64,000 bases of DNA from Lamellibrachia columna (taxonomy: Eukaryota > Annelida > Polychaeta > Sabellida > Siboglinidae): positions 70,151,169 to 70,215,168 of the forward strand of contig OY759261.1 of NCBI GenBank assembly GCA_963662155.1. Reading direction: 5' to 3'. Shown one piece after another: positions 14,590 through 29,700 of this stretch (within the stretch, counting starts at the first letter, position 1; each line of letters opens with the position of its first letter). The translations under genes and the position numbers were made by a program. The notes beneath the pieces were generated by a model. It had not been told where the DNA came from. It ran no database searches and saw only the letters and a program-made list of their open reading frames with translations.

Positions 14590-17250
14590 ATTTATTTGAT
14601 TGCTACTATGCAAATTCACAGAGTTTAAATAATAAAATGGATGAATTTAGAGAGGTGGTAACAGTACTGAAACCTAAAGTTATTGGCAATTCAGAATCCT
14701 GTAGTGAAGGTAAAAGTGAAGGTGATATTAATCTGGAAGGTTTTACCCCATAAAGAGATGATCATGGAAGAGAGGTCATTCTCTATATTGAGAATGGCTT
14801 ACAGTCAGCACCATGTACAGAACTAAACACCACAGATTTTGTGTCATCCATATGGAGTATAATCACACTAAATAAGAGGGACAATCTACTAGTAGGATGC
14901 ATATATAAGAGTATGGGCTCAACTGAACAAAATACCAAGTTGCTTATTAGTTTAATGAACAAAGCAGTCAAGAAACACGGTACATCTCACCTACTGATTT
15001 TTGGGGACTTCAATTTCCCTGAAATTAACTGGAAGAGCTGTTTGTTGAAAGCTGGTGATAACTCACTTCCAGCTATTTTTTTTAAGTAACACAAGACTTA
15101 TTCCTGAAAAAACATGTTGATTTTAACACAAGATTTAGGGAAGGAAATGAACTGTCAATGTTAGATTTAAATTTCACAAACGAGAATTATATGATTGAGA
15201 ACCTATAATCTATTGCTCCACTGGGGAAAAGTTATCATGTTGGATTGGTGTGGACGTTAATTACATACTTGGCTATAGATAGAAGAGTATATGGTGGGAA
15301 AATATATGATTACTGGAAAGTGAGTGTGGCAGCTATGAATGCAGCCTTTCATAATATTAAGTTGGAAAAAGAAATGGAAACAAAAGGAGTAAATGTGAGA
15401 TGGAAATACTTTAAGTTGAAAATTGAAGAGTGAAAAAAATGTGCCATTAAGGGAAATGAAGAAGCCAAACCCTAAAGCCCCCTGGCAAACTAAGAGAGTC
15501 TGTAGATCGGTAAAGAAACAGATTCAACTTTGGAAAAGGTATGAAAAAACTGGTAGGAACAAAGAATATGAAGAATATAAGAGGTAAAGAAATAAAAACA
15601 ATAGTATCTGGAAAAAAGCACAAAGGGAGTACGAAATGAAGCTTTTGAAGAGAATGAAAGACAAACCAAAACTTTTCCATAGCTATGTAAGAAGTAAGCA
15701 AAAGGTAAAACCAGTCATACCACATTTAAGAAAGGATGACGGTGAAACCACAACAAATGACCAGGAAATAGCTGATGTTCCAGGGAAGTTCTTTGAATCA
15801 GTATTTACAATGGAAGATGATGGTGATAATATTTTACCAGAAATTGAAAACAGAGTTCCAGAAAACAAGGTTTTAAACGAAATCACATTTACTGAGCTAG
15901 ATATATTTATACAGTTACAGCAGTTAAAAGAAAACAAGGCATGTGGTCCAGATGGTATACATCCAAAGATATTGAAGGATTGTGCCGAAACTTTAGCTAA
16001 ACCATTGTTTCTAATATTCACGGAATCATTGTCTAGTGGTGTAGTACCATTAGATTGGAAATTGGCAAACATTTCTCCAATTTTTAAGAAGGGATCCTGG
16101 TTTATGGCTGTGAGTTTAACTTGTCTAGCTAGTAAACTGATGGAATCTTGTGTGAAGGATGCAATGTTAAGACAATTATTAGAAAACAATTTAAATACCC
16201 CAGACCAACATAGCTTTACAAAGGGTCGTTCTTGCCTAACAAATTTGTTAGAAACTTTTGAAAGTTTAACAAAAGATGTGAATCAGGGACATAGTGTTGA
16301 TGTTATTTTGTTGCATTTTCAAAAGGCAGTTGACAAAGTCCCGAAAAAGAGGTTGTTGCAGAAACTATTTACCTATGGAATGCGAGGTAAAGTTTTAGAA
16401 TGACAGCTGATTTTTGTATCAGATAGAAAAAATGCGATTTATGGTAAGAAGTGAATATTCTGAATGGGTTGATGTCATTAAGAGGGTTCTGCAAGGATCA
16501 CTATTGGGACCTATGTAAAAATGTTTGCTGATGACACCAAAATATTCAGAACATTAAAACAAATGGTGCCCAACATTCAACACAAGTAAATGTAAAAGGA
16601 TGCATATAGGCAAAGACAATCCAAAATTCCAGTACACCATGACAACCGAAAATAACAATATCGTTTTAGCAGAAACAGTTCAAGAGAAGGATCTAGGTGT
16701 CTGGATTTCAAATCATTTGAAATAAGAGAAACAAGTTGTTGCAACAACCTATGGCGGTTTTGTATTCAGTAAAGAGAGCATTTATTCACTTTGATAGAGA
16801 AACGTTCAACATTGTTTATAATACATATATTAGACCACATCTAGAATATTGCATACAGGCATGGTCACCTTATTATGCAAAAGAAATTTAATGCTTGAGA
16901 AAGTAAACGCAGGGCAACAAAACTGGTAGTAGGATTAAAGGAATTTACAAATGAGGAAAAATTAACACAACTAAAACTTTATAGACTTGAAGAACGGAGA
17001 TTACGAGGAGAATAAATTGAAACTTTTAAGTTGTTAACTGGGAAAGATCCAGATCAGTTTTTTAACATTAATATAAATTACCTCAAAGGCCACAGTCAAA
17101 AATTAAACAAACAACAATATATGAAACTATGCAGACACCGATTTTTCAGTCAAAGAGTGGTAGATATATGAAATTCCTTGTCCAACGATATTATATCTGC
17201 ACCCTCTAATAACGTTTTAAAAAATTTAATAGATAAAAATTGGGTTAAAA
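14590..17250 (+). pseudogene. Decayed LINE ORF2 (endonuclease plus reverse transcriptase)
   Basis: Follows the ORF1 at 13562-14326. Endonuclease traces: ANSQSLNNKMDEFREVV, VGCIYKSMGS and LLIFGDFNFPEINW. RT traces: NKACGPDGIHPKILKD, LDWKLANISPIFKKGS, HSFTKGRSCLTNLLETF and VILLHFQKAVDKVPKKRLLQ. Later parts are FADDTKIF (about 16523-16546) and YIRPHLEYCIQAWSPYY (about 16820-16880). Many stops and small deletions are present. It is clearly distinct from the CR1-like family of 56364-59237. It ends about 160 bp before the COMMD3 start codon, so the COMMD3 promoter must be compact or lie within it. Confidence 0.85.
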
Positions 17251-17289
17251 TATGGGCAAACTATAAAAGGTTTATCTCTAGCCTTACAA

Positions 17290-17409
17290 ATGCTCATTAT
17301 TAATTTTGTAAGTGTAAGTTAAGTGCTCGAGCACACTCATATAAGAAAGAAACACGTGGCGTAATAACGTTTATCATTCTGTAACAACAAGGAAAATGGT
17401 CCCGTGACG
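17290..17409 (+). promoter_or_regulatory. Short upstream region of COMMD3
   Basis: Only about 160 bp separate the end of a dead LINE from the COMMD3 ATG. The interval has a CACGTG E-box-like hexamer at about 17352. No TATA box is evident. This is inference from position. Confidence 0.25.
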
Positions 17410-20400
17410 ATGGAGCTGTCTCTGTCAACTGATGTTTTAGAAGGACTGCAACTCATAGCGGACAACGCACACATACCGGATGGTAGTTTCAGTGATTTTG
17501 TTGTTAGTGTATGCGAAAGTCTGTACGATGGCAGCAAACGCGATGCGGTGCTTGGTGGGTATCCTACTATCGCTCAATCAGTGCCTACAGGAGTCAGACC
17601 ACAGTTGAGAATTGCATTGGTGGCCATGTTAACGTTTTGTCTGATTATAAGAAAACGTGACCATCAAAAATTCTTAAAATTGTCCACAGCAACTGCCATC
17701 ATCTCATTGATATACTGACCAAATTTTATCAAAATCACATACCTCCAGCTCTTTTAAATCGCCCCGACGTGCGATGCCTATCAATGTTGACAAAAATAGC
17801 CATGTATTCATGCGCCCACGTGGCCCATAGCAGAAAAATTCCCATAAATCCCTCCGCCAGTTAAACTCTAAAAAATGCACTATTTCACAGCCAATAGCTT
17901 CTACAAACAAACCTGTGAATATTCCTGCTCAAAGGCACTCATGTCACATAATATTAATTTATTAAGTTACCATTTTACAATTTCATATGCCCTACATTCG
18001 TGTGAAACAATAAACAGGAAGGTCAACTGTGGTCTTACCCGTCTCGCCCGCCTTCTGATTTTGCCGAGAAGAGAGTCTGGCCGCAGGAGCGTGGTCTTGT
18101 TGTTACTCACTGTCACCACTCTGTTTTATGTAGGCGTTCCCATGAAGCGCCAGCAGCAGCCAATCGGCGTCATTATATTATGATACACTATATTCCTGTG
18201 CCATGGTGGTCTTAGGCAAAGTTAATCGCCCTACAATTTTTTTCTATCTGGCTGTTGCTGTAGTAGAGCGAAGATCTCGTTCATCAAAAGCGTAAGTATT
18301 TTCATGAAACGTGAAACCTTACAAAAACGCCATAAACAGAGCAATAAACACGTCTTTCGTGTCTGTACATGTATATCACTAAAATTACCTGACAATAACC
18401 ATGTAAAAGTGTGAAATGATTACCTTTTTGTCAGAACACGTGCTTGTCAACATTTGTATATAACCGGATGTTGTTATGAGCGAGATTACCAAACGGGATT
18501 ATCGTAGATCTATATAAGGTCATGCTAAGAATTGCCGTCTGCTGGCCATAGAGTTACATCATTAATCATCTCCCTATAAACTACTAACTCATTAACGGGT
18601 GTTTTATTTATGTCTGTGCTGCTGGCCCACTCTGGCCTCATTCTACACAAAATCGCGTTTGATCATGTGACCCAAAGGCAACATCATGTGCACAGTATGG
18701 CGGCTATTTATGAAATCTTTTCTGTGTGACCGATAAATGTACTTATAAATAATTATTTGGAGCACATTTCTTCAGTTTCTTGACGCCCAAATGTTGGATG
18801 TATGTCACAGAATACACATGTGAAACGGTTAGTGCGTATCGGTTTTAAAACTTAAGTTATTAGTTCCATAGCCATTTGGCTACGGAACTCCCAAATCAGC
18901 GCGTTAGCAAATGCTGGTGAAGATCTCCGCCCCTAGGCTAGCTCAAGAGTGGGGCGGATGACTCTGCCTATGGTGGTCTATGTCACTAAAAATGTTTTTA
19001 CCTGATTTAACTTTTCTGTCAGACAGTTGGGTCAGTATAATCAAAATTTGGCTAATTCATACAATAAGAGTACATTTTTTTATTAGTTTATGGCTTTATG
19101 CAATGCAATTCGAATTAACTTTAAACTTTGATTATATTGAGATTATTGACGCAACTGTCAAAAATCTGAAAAAAAAATTTAATAGAATCCCGATAATAAT
19201 GCCGATTAGCTGCTGACGCTTAATGGGAACACCTACACAAATTGGAATGGTGACAGTGGGTAACAACGAGACCACACTTCTGTGGCGAGACTCTCTTCTC
19301 AACGAATTCAGAAGGCGAGCGAGAGTCGGATGAGCGAGAGTCGGATAAGCGAGACTACTACAGTCCCGATCGTCCCAATTCAAATTAAGCTTCACAAATT
19401 GGTAAAAGTTTACCTTGGTACTTTTCTAGAATCTGGGCCCACCTCAATTTCACCGTTATTAAATATGCAATATGTACAGTAACCATGCACAATGCATGTA
19501 TACTGAACTACAGAATATACAAACATTTCTGAAGCTGGTCGTAAATGTGCGTGTTTAAATGGAAGGAGCATAATAAATTAAAAAAACTAATTAAACATTA
19601 TGGTAGAAGATATTTGTCGTAGAGGTAATCTCTATTAATGCGACAATGAGGGAGGGTACCAATTAAGAATAGGCTAACAACCAAATTGAGTTTACTACAA
19701 TAGCAATCTTTTATTTACACTACAGTACTAATAACACATTCCAAACATTAAACCAACAGACAATGAAACATTTAACTCATCTTAGCTGGCACACCCCTAA
19801 CTTTAAACAGCTAACAATAAACCTCAACCTCAGTTACCACACTGCCTGATTACACACCAGCTACTCCTAGGCAACCACTCCTGCCACTCCACAACTCTCA
19901 AAGTCTCCTCTCTACCTAAACTTACTTTACCTTTTGAAAGACTCTGGGAAAGATGAATTAGCCAATGGGTATCACCCATAATTCCTGCTGGGTTGATAGC
20001 TGGGTTTCCCTCAAGAGAAGATGTCAGGTTGTGATGTCTTGTTTATGAAATTGGTGACTCCAAAGAATCAGTGGTTATTAATCCTGCATTAAGATTAATG
20101 ACCACCAGGCTTATCTACTACAGACATCTGATAAAGGGTCCAGCTGTCATCCTGTCACAGTCCCTCAAGGGAAGTGATGTTAGCCACTTAGCCACCTGCA
20201 TGTTTCATCACCATCATACCCTTCTATATAATTTCTATTGTTCCTATATATATTCCAATATACTAATTATATGTGGGTCAATATGTGGTAGGGGTTATTT
20301 AAATATATATATATATATCATCGCCAAGTGTGGTTGACCCAACGTTGGCCCAACATTGTCATATGTAAATGTCGAATTAATAAATATTATATAATGTACG

Positions 20401-23400
20401 TCTCAAGTCAGTCATTGAACCAACGTTGGACCAACGTTGGCACATTACATTTGGTTGGCCTGAAGACTGTCGATTGCATAGCGTTGGCCCAACGATGTTC
20501 ACCCAACACCAACGGTATGTCAACGATACCATAGTTGGTCCAACGTTGGGCCAATATGGTCTTGCTATCTGGATATGCATGTCTGGATTTAGTTGTATGA
20601 TCATAAGTACTATGGTGCAGTGGGCTCTGCTGATGATATATCTCTAGTAGCTCCATCAATATATGCTCTGAACAAAATGTGTGATATCTGTCTAGAATTT
20701 GCATATGAATATGATTTACAATTTAACCCATCAAAATGTCATCCTATTAAATATGGAAGTAGTACCGACTGCCCATTTTAGTTTGATGGCATACGAGTGA
20801 AACAGTAAAATGGGTTGTATGTAGGCCACATTATTGGTCCTGGCACTCACCAGGCTATGGCTAAAGATATATGGCGTGTAAATGCATTATCTGTGAATTT
20901 TGGGTTTTGCAATATAAGCACAAAATTTCAATTATTTATGTTGTACTGTACATCTTTCTATGGTGTATGTCTGTGGAACATACACGACAAATGTGTTGAG
21001 GAGTTTTATACTACGTGGCGCAAAGGTATCAGAAAACTGTTCAATCTACCAGTTTGCACTCACTGTAATATGGTGCCACTTTTAGCAGATTGTTTACCAA
21101 TTCAAATCAGATTATAAATCGAATGGTGTGATTTATGCAGAGCTGCTTAAAATGCAATAACACCAGTTTGAAAATACTCTCTGATCTAGCCCTTCAAGGT
21201 GGTGTCTCATATATGTCTAAAAGCTTCAATTACATCTTGTCAAAACTCAAACTTGATGCCATGACTTTCTGTAGTATGAAATCAAACAACTTTTATGAAA
21301 TTGTTCAAGACCACTACCAGGAGGGACTAAATGAGCAACTAATACGCAAAGTGTCATTTACAAAAGATGTATTGGAGAGTATAGATAATTGGAATTCCTC
21401 CAAAACTACTGATGGAAACAGTAGAACAAGTTAGTATACCACTTGCAAGAGTGTTCAACATGTCATTAAAAGAGGGAGTGGTTCCTTTTGAATGGAAAGA
21501 AGCAAACATCATACCATTATTTAAAAAGAGTTCGAGAAATAAATCAGAGAATTACAGACTAGTGAGTTTAACATCAGTGATTTGTAAATTATTAGAAAGG
21601 TTAATCAAAGACCATATTATGGTGGACTTCCTTTTTAGGCATAAATTATTAAATCAATCTCAACATGGATTCCCTAAAAGTGAGATCATGCTTAACAAAT
21701 ATGTTATTTTTTAGGAAGAAATCACTAAGTGGATAGACAAAGGATCACCAGAAGATATTATCTACTTAGATTTTCAGAAAGCTTTTGACAAAGTGCCACA
21801 TCAAAGATTACTACTTAATTAAATTAAAAGCCCATGGTATCGGGGATGACATAACCGGTTGTATAGAACAATGGCTGACTGACAGAAGACAGCGTGTTGT
21901 ACAGAAGACAGCATGTTGTACAGAAGACAGCGTGTTGTACAGAAGACAGCGTGTTGTACAGAAGACAGTGTGTTGTACAGTCGAACCTTACTATTAAGGT
22001 CACCCTCGGGACTGGGTCAAAATGACTTGAATTGTGAGGTGACCATATTAGCGGAACTAAATGTCCTATTCTTTACTGTTGTGGTAATAATTTGGGACTG
22101 TCTCAGGGTGACCACTGAGGTGACCACTGAGCTGACCACTGAGGTGACCATAACGCGAGGTTCGACTGTAGTAGATGGGGAGGTTTCAAACTGGAAATCA
22201 GTTTTGAGTGTGGTACCACAAGGATCAGTATTAGGACCTTTATTATGCTTGATATATATCAATGACTTGGACGATAATATAACAAGCAATGTACTGAAAT
22301 TTGCGGATGATACAAAAGTGTTTAGAAAGGTTAACAAAGATGGTGATAAACAACATTTACAAAGTGATCTAGACAAATTAGCTAAATGGTCTCAAAAATG
22401 GCAGATATTATTCAATTTTGGTAAATGTAAATGCCTACATACAGGATACGGGAACTTGTATGTAAAATAAAAAAATGGGAGATACTGTTCTAGGTACTAC
22501 TGTAAAAGAAAAGGACTTTGAAGTAACAATAAGCGCTGATATGAAAGTTTCAGAGCAGTGTGGTGTTGCAACTTCAAAGTTTCAGAGCAGTGTGGTGTTG
22601 CAACTTCAAAGTTTCAGAGCAGTGTGGTATTGCAACTTCAAAGTTTCAGAGCAGTGTGGTATTGCAACTTCAAAGTTTCAGAGCAGTGTGGTATTGCAAC
22701 TTCAAAGTTTCAGAGCAGTGTGGTATTGCAACTTCAAAGTTTCAGAGCAGTGTGGTATTGCAACTTCAAAGTTTCAGAGCAGTGTGGTATTGCAACTTCA
22801 AAGAGTAATCAAATTCTTGGGTTGATTAGGAGAAATATAATATACAAGGACAAAATCTAACTATACCTCTGTATAAAACAATAGTTAGGCCTCATATAGA
22901 ATACTATATACAACCATGGAGACCATAATATCGTAAGAAAGATATAGATATGCTTAAAAGAATGTGGTTTAGCAACCCTAGAGAAAAAGGAGGTTAAGAG
23001 GAGATCAAATTGAAGTTTTTAAGATATTAAATGGAAATATTGATAGAAATATTTTTCTCACTCAAGAAAGATAGTAGAACTAGAGGACATGAAGTAACAT
23101 TAGTGAAGGATCAGTGTAGATTGGATGTTGTAACTGCTAGTAGCGTGAATATGTTTGAAAACAAGGTTGACACGTATCACAGGAAGGCGGGTTACACATA
23201 GATGAACAATGTTGGACTCTCGATAATGGCTTCCTTGTCCACTTGCCATCTGGGGTGGCAATGTTGTTAAATCTTGTTGAATATGTAAATTATTAAGCAC
23301 TAGCCCAGTTGGCCAGCGTTGCATGGGAAAAAAGGCAAGAGCTTATGACTCCTTGCACTACCCAGTCAAGTTTTGGTAATGCAATAACGATGACGTCTTT

Positions 23401-23695
23401 GCGCCACAAAAATCATGTACAACTGCTAGTTTCCCAAAGCATTCAGTAGACATTTGACGTCGTAGATCACTTAACTATGCCAATGGTTGAAACATGCATA
23501 GTGTTGGTAATAATTGCATGCAACTATTGTTTTGAGTTACATAATTTACGTCAAACATCCACTTTGGTTCCTTCACGTAATACCCACCTCCCGGGGAATT
23601 TCGAATATGTTTTAATGTAAGAACCATCTGGGCACACCCACAAAATTTCAGCCCCACACGTGTGAAACTAACGGAGATATGATCCGACAGACAGA

Positions 23696-23774
<79 letters not shown>

Positions 23775-26700
23775 CTGTATTATAATAAATGTTGTGCATG
23801 AAAGCACATTAAAAAATTTTTATGCACATGTTTAATGACTTGCATGTTCCGTAGTTTATTATGCATTGTGCATATTTACTTATCTGCTTACTGTTCAAAT
23901 TAACGTCTTGTGTGTCACTACACCAGCCATCAGGGAAATGCTACCCTTGCATAGCATCCGCATCCTCTAAAGTTGACAAATTTCTCTATATATAGTTGCA
24001 CCCTTTGTTTTTGTTCACTTTTGTTTTATTGTCTTTGTTTTGTACTACCTCTCATCACTTATTCTACTTCTGACTCGCTGTTGGCGTCACGCACAACACC
24101 AATCCTAGTTTAGCCGTGAACAGCTGCAGAGGGAATACTACATCATGCATAAGGCATGGTATAGCGGCAACGTTGAGGTGGGCCCGAATTTTTTGAAAAG
24201 TGCCTTTACCTTAACTTAGAATAATGCTATGTGCTGTATGACTCTACACTGTATGCTGTATGACTCTACACTGTATGTTGTATGACTCTACACTGTATGC
24301 TGTATGACTCTACACTGTATGCTGTATGACTCTACACTGTATGCTGTATGACTCTACACTGTATGCTGTATGACTCTACACTGTATGCTGTATGACTCTA
24401 CACTGTATGCTGTATGACTCTACACTGTATGCTGTATGACTCTACACTGTATGCTGTATGACTCTACACGGTCTGCTGTATGACTCTACACTGTATGCTG
24501 TATGACTCTACACTGATTGCTGTATGACTCTACACTGTATGTTGTATGACTCTACACTGTATGCTGTATGACTCTACACTGTATGCTGTATGACTCTACA
24601 CTGTATGCTGTATGACTCTACACTGTATGCTGTATGACTCTACACTGATTGCTGTATGACTCTACACTGTATACTGTATGACTCTACACTGTATGCTGTA
24701 TGACTCTACACTGTATGCTCTATGACACTACACGGTCTGCTGTATGACTCTACACTGTATGCTGTATGACTCTACACTGATTGCTGTATGACTCTACACT
24801 GTATACTGTATGATTCTACACTGTATGCTGTATGACTCTACACTGTATGCTGTATGACTCTACACGGTCTGCTGTATGACTCTACACTGTATGCTGTATG
24901 ACTCTACACTGTATGCTGTATGACTCTACACTGTATGCTGTATGACTCTACACGGTCTGCTGTATGACTCTACACTGTATGCTGTATGACTCTACACTGT
25001 ATGCTGTATGACTCTACACAGTCTGCTGTATGACTCTACACGGTCTGCTGTATGACTCTACATGGTCTGCTGTATGACTCTACACGGTCTGCTGTATGAC
25101 TCTATACTGTATGTTGTATGACTACACTGTATGCTGTATAACTCTACACGGTCTGCTGTATGACTCTACACTGTATGCTGTATGACTCTACACTGTATGC
25201 TGTATGACTCTACATGGTCTGCTGTATGACTCTACACGGTCTGCTGTATGACTCTACACTGTATGCTGTATGACTCTACACTGTATGCTGTATGCTGTAT
25301 GACTCTATACGGTCTGCTGTATGACTCTACACGGTCTGCTGTATGACTCTACACTGTATGCTGTATGACTCTACACTGTGTGCTGTATGACTCTACACGG
25401 TCTGTTGTATGACTCTACACGGTCTGCTGTATGACTCTACACTGTATGCTGTATGACTCTACACTGTATGCTGTATGACTCTACACGGTCTGCTGTATGA
25501 CTACACGGTCTGCTGTATGACTCTACACGGTCTGCTGTATGACTCTACACGGTCTGCTGTATGACTCTACACGGTCTGCTGTATGACTCTACACTGTATG
25601 CTGTATGACTCTACACTGTATGCTGTATGACTCTACACGGTCTGCTGTATGACTCTACACTGTATGCTGTATGACTCTACACTGTATGCTGTATGACTCT
25701 ACACGGTCTGCTGTATGACTCTACACGGTCTGCTGTATGACTCTACACGGTCTGCTGTATGACTCTACATGGTCTGCTGTATGACTCTATACTGTATGCT
25801 GTATGACTACACTGTATGCTGTATAACTCTACACGGTCTGCTGTATGACTCTACACTGTATGCTGTATGACTCTACACTGTATGCTGTATGACTCTACAC
25901 GGTCTGCTGTATGACTCTACACGGTCTGCTGTATGACTCTACACTGTATGCTGTATGACTCTACACTGTATGCTGTATGACTCTACACTGTATGCTGTAT
26001 GACTCTACACGGTCTGCTGTATGACTCTACACGGTCTGCTGTATGACTCTACACTGTATGCTGTATGACTCTACATGGTCTGCTGTATGACTACACGGTC
26101 TGCTGTATGACTCTACACTGTATGCTGTATGACTCTACACTGTATGTTGTATGACTCTACACTGTATGCTGTATGACTCTACACTGTATGCTGTATGACT
26201 CTACACTGTATGCTGTATGACTCTACACTGTATGCTGTATGACTCTACACTGTATTGTGTATGACTCTATGCTGTATGCTGTATGACTCTACGCTGTATG
26301 CTGTATGCTGTATGACTCTACACTGTATGCTGTATGACTCTACACTGTATGCTGTATGACTGTATGCTGTATGACTCTACACTGTATGCTGTATGACTGT
26401 ATGCTGTATGACTCTACACTGTATGCTGTATGACTCTACACTGTATGCTGTATGACTCTACACTGTATGCTGTATGACTCTACACGGTCTACACGGTGTG
26501 CTGTATGACTCTACACAGTCTGCTGTATGACTCTACACGGTCTGCTGTATGACTCTACACGGTCTGCTGTATGACTCTACACGGTCTGCTGTATGACTCT
26601 ACACTGTATGCTGTATGACTCTACACTGTATGCTGTATGACTCTACACTGTATGCTGTATGAATCTACACTGTATGCTGTATGACTCTACACTGTATGCT

Positions 26701-29700
26701 GTATGACTCTACGCTGTATGACTCTACGCTGTATGCTGTATGACTCTACGCTGTATGCTGTATGACTCTACACTGTATGTTGTATGACTCTACACTGTAT
26801 GCTGTATGACTCTACACTGTATGCTGTATGACTCTACACTGTATGCTGTATGACTCTACACTGTATGCTGTACGACTCTACACTGTATGCTGTATGACTC
26901 TACACTGATTGCTGTATGACTCTACACTGTATACTGTATGACTCTACACTGTATGCTGTATGACTCTACACTGTATGCTGTATGACTCTACACGGTCTGC
27001 TGTATGACTCTACACTGTATGCTGTATGACTCTACACTGATTGCTGTATGACTCTACACTGATTGCTGTATGACTCTACACTGTATGTTGTATGACTCTA
27101 CACTGTATGCTGTATGACTCTACACTGTATGCTGTATGACTCTACACTGTATGCTGTATGACTCTACACTGTATGCTGTATGACTCTACACTGTATGCTG
27201 TATGACTCTACACTGTATGCTGTATGACTCTACACTGATTGCTGTATGACTCTACACTGTATACTGTATGACTCTACACTGTATGCTGTATGACTCTACA
27301 CTGTATGCTCTATGACACTACACGGTCAGCTGTATGACTCTACACTGTATGCTGTATGACTCTACACTGATTGCTGTATGACTCTACGCTGTATGCTGTA
27401 TGACTCTACACTGTATGCTGTATGACTCTACACTGTATGCTGTATGACTCTACACTGTATGCTGTATGACTCTACACTGTATGCTGTATGACTCTACACT
27501 GTATGCTGTATGACTCTACACGGTCTGCTGTATGACTCTACACTGTATGCTGTATGACTCTACACTGTATGCTGTATGACTCTACACTGTATGCTGTATG
27601 ACTCTACACGGTCTGCTGTATGACTCTACACGGTCTGCTGTATGACTCTACACTGTATGCTGTATGACTCTACACTGTATGTTGTATGACTCTACACTGT
27701 ATGCTGTATGACTCTACACTGTATGCTGTATGACTCTACACTGTATGCTGTATGACTCTACACTGTATGCTGTATGACTCTACACGGTCTGCTGTATGAC
27801 TCTACACGGTCTGCTGTATGACTCTACACTGTATGCTGTATGACTTTACACGGTCTGCTGTATGACTCTACACGGTCTGCTGTATGACTCTACACGGTCT
27901 GCTGTATGACTCTACACGGTCTGCTGTATGACTCTACACTGTATGCTGTATGACTCTACACTGTATGCTGTATGACTCTACACGGTCTGCTGTATGACTA
28001 CACTGTATGCTGTATGACTCTACACTGTATGCTGTATGACTCTACACGGTCTGCTGTATGACTCTACACGGTCTGCTGTATGACTACACGGTCTGCTGTA
28101 TGACTACACGGTCTGCTGTATGTCTCTACACGGTCTGCTGTATGACTCTATACTGTATGCTGTATGACTACACTCTATGCTGTATAACTCTACACGGTCT
28201 GCTGTATGACTCTACGCTGTGTGCTGTATGACTCTACGCTGTATGCTGTATGACTCTACACGGTCTGCTGTATGACTCTACACGGTCTGCTGTATGACTC
28301 TACACTGTATGCTGTATGACTCTACACGGTCTGCTGTATGACTCTACACGGTCTGCTGTATGACTCTACACTGTATGCTGTATGACTCTACACTGTATGT
28401 TGTATGACTCTACACTGTATACTGTATGACTCTACACTGTATGCTGTATGACTCTACACTGTATGCTGTATGACTCTACGCTGTATGCTGTATGACTCTA
28501 CGCTGTATGCTGTATGACTCTACGCTGTATGCTGTATGACTCTACGCTGTATGCTGTATGACTCTACGCTGTATGCTGTATGACTCTACGCTGTATGCTG
28601 TATGACTCTACGCTGTATGCTGTATGACTCTACGCTGTATGCTGTATGACTCTACGCTGTATGCTGTATGACTCTACACTGTATGCTGTATGACTCTACA
28701 CTGTATGCTGTATGACTCTACACTGTATGCTGTATGACTCTACACGGTCTACATGGTCTGCTGTATGACTCTACACGGTCTGCTGTATGACTCTACACGG
28801 TCTGCTGTATGACTCTACACGGTCTGCTGTATGACTCTACACTGTATGCTGTATGACTCTACACTGTATGCTGTATGACTCTACACTGTATGCTGTATGA
28901 CTCTACACGGTCTGCTGTATGACTCTACGCTGTATGACTACGCTGTATGCTGTATGACTCTACGCTGTATGCTGTATGACTCTACACTGTATGCTGTATG
29001 ACTCTACACTGTATGCTGTATGACTCTACGCTGTATGCTGTATGGCTCTACGCTGTATGCTGTATGACTCTATGCTGTATGACTCTACGCTGTATGCTGT
29101 ATGACTCTACGCTGTATGCTGTATGACTCTACGCTGTATGCTGTATGACTCTACGCTGTATGCTGTATGACTCTACACTGTATGCTGTATGACTCTACAC
29201 TGTATGCTGTAAGACTCTACACTGTATGCTGTAAGACTCTACACTGTATGCTGTATGATTCTACACTGTATGCTGTATGACTCTACACTGTATGCTGTAT
29301 GACTCTACACTGATTGCTGTATGACTCTACACTGTATGACTCTACACTGTATGCTGTATGACTCTACACTGTATGCTGTATGACTCTACACTGTATGCTG
29401 TATGACTCTACACTGTAAGATGTATGACTCTACACTGTATGCTGTATGACTCTACACTGTATGCTGTATGACTGTATGCTGTATGACTCTACGCTGTATG
29501 CTGTATGACTCTACGCTGTATGCTGTATGACTCTACACTGTATGCTGTATGACTCTACGCTGTATGCTGTATGACTCTACGCTGTATGCTGTATGACTCT
29601 ACGCTGTATGCTGTATGACTCTACGCTGTATGCTGTATGACTCTACGCTGTATGCTGTATGACTCTACGCTGTATGCTGTATGACTCTACGCTGTATGCT

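Larger units (their letters stand above)
21391..23290 (+). pseudogene. 5'-truncated CR1-like LINE copy with internal repeats
   Basis: Starts at GIPPKLLMETVEQVSIPLAR and continues through FEWKEANIIPLFKKSSRNKS, IYLDFQKAFDKVPHQRLLL and [20 protein letters not shown] to a C-terminal region near 23200, with a 3' UTR including GTTAAATCTTGTT near 23275. It is the same family as the intact element at 56267-60600. It is broken by frameshifts, a 19-bp repeat array (21884-21976), an inserted MITE (21978-22168) and a 32-bp array (22543-22805). Confidence 0.9.

Noticed and set aside
17404..17409. GTG codon six bases upstream as COMMD3 start
   Set aside because: The ATG at 17410 matches the conserved MELS start of COMMD3 and eukaryotic starts are normally ATG.
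18869..18898. Hairpin gttccatagcc/ggctacggaac considered as part of a tRNA or small RNA
   Set aside because: No cloverleaf, no A or B box and no tRNA-like arms around it.
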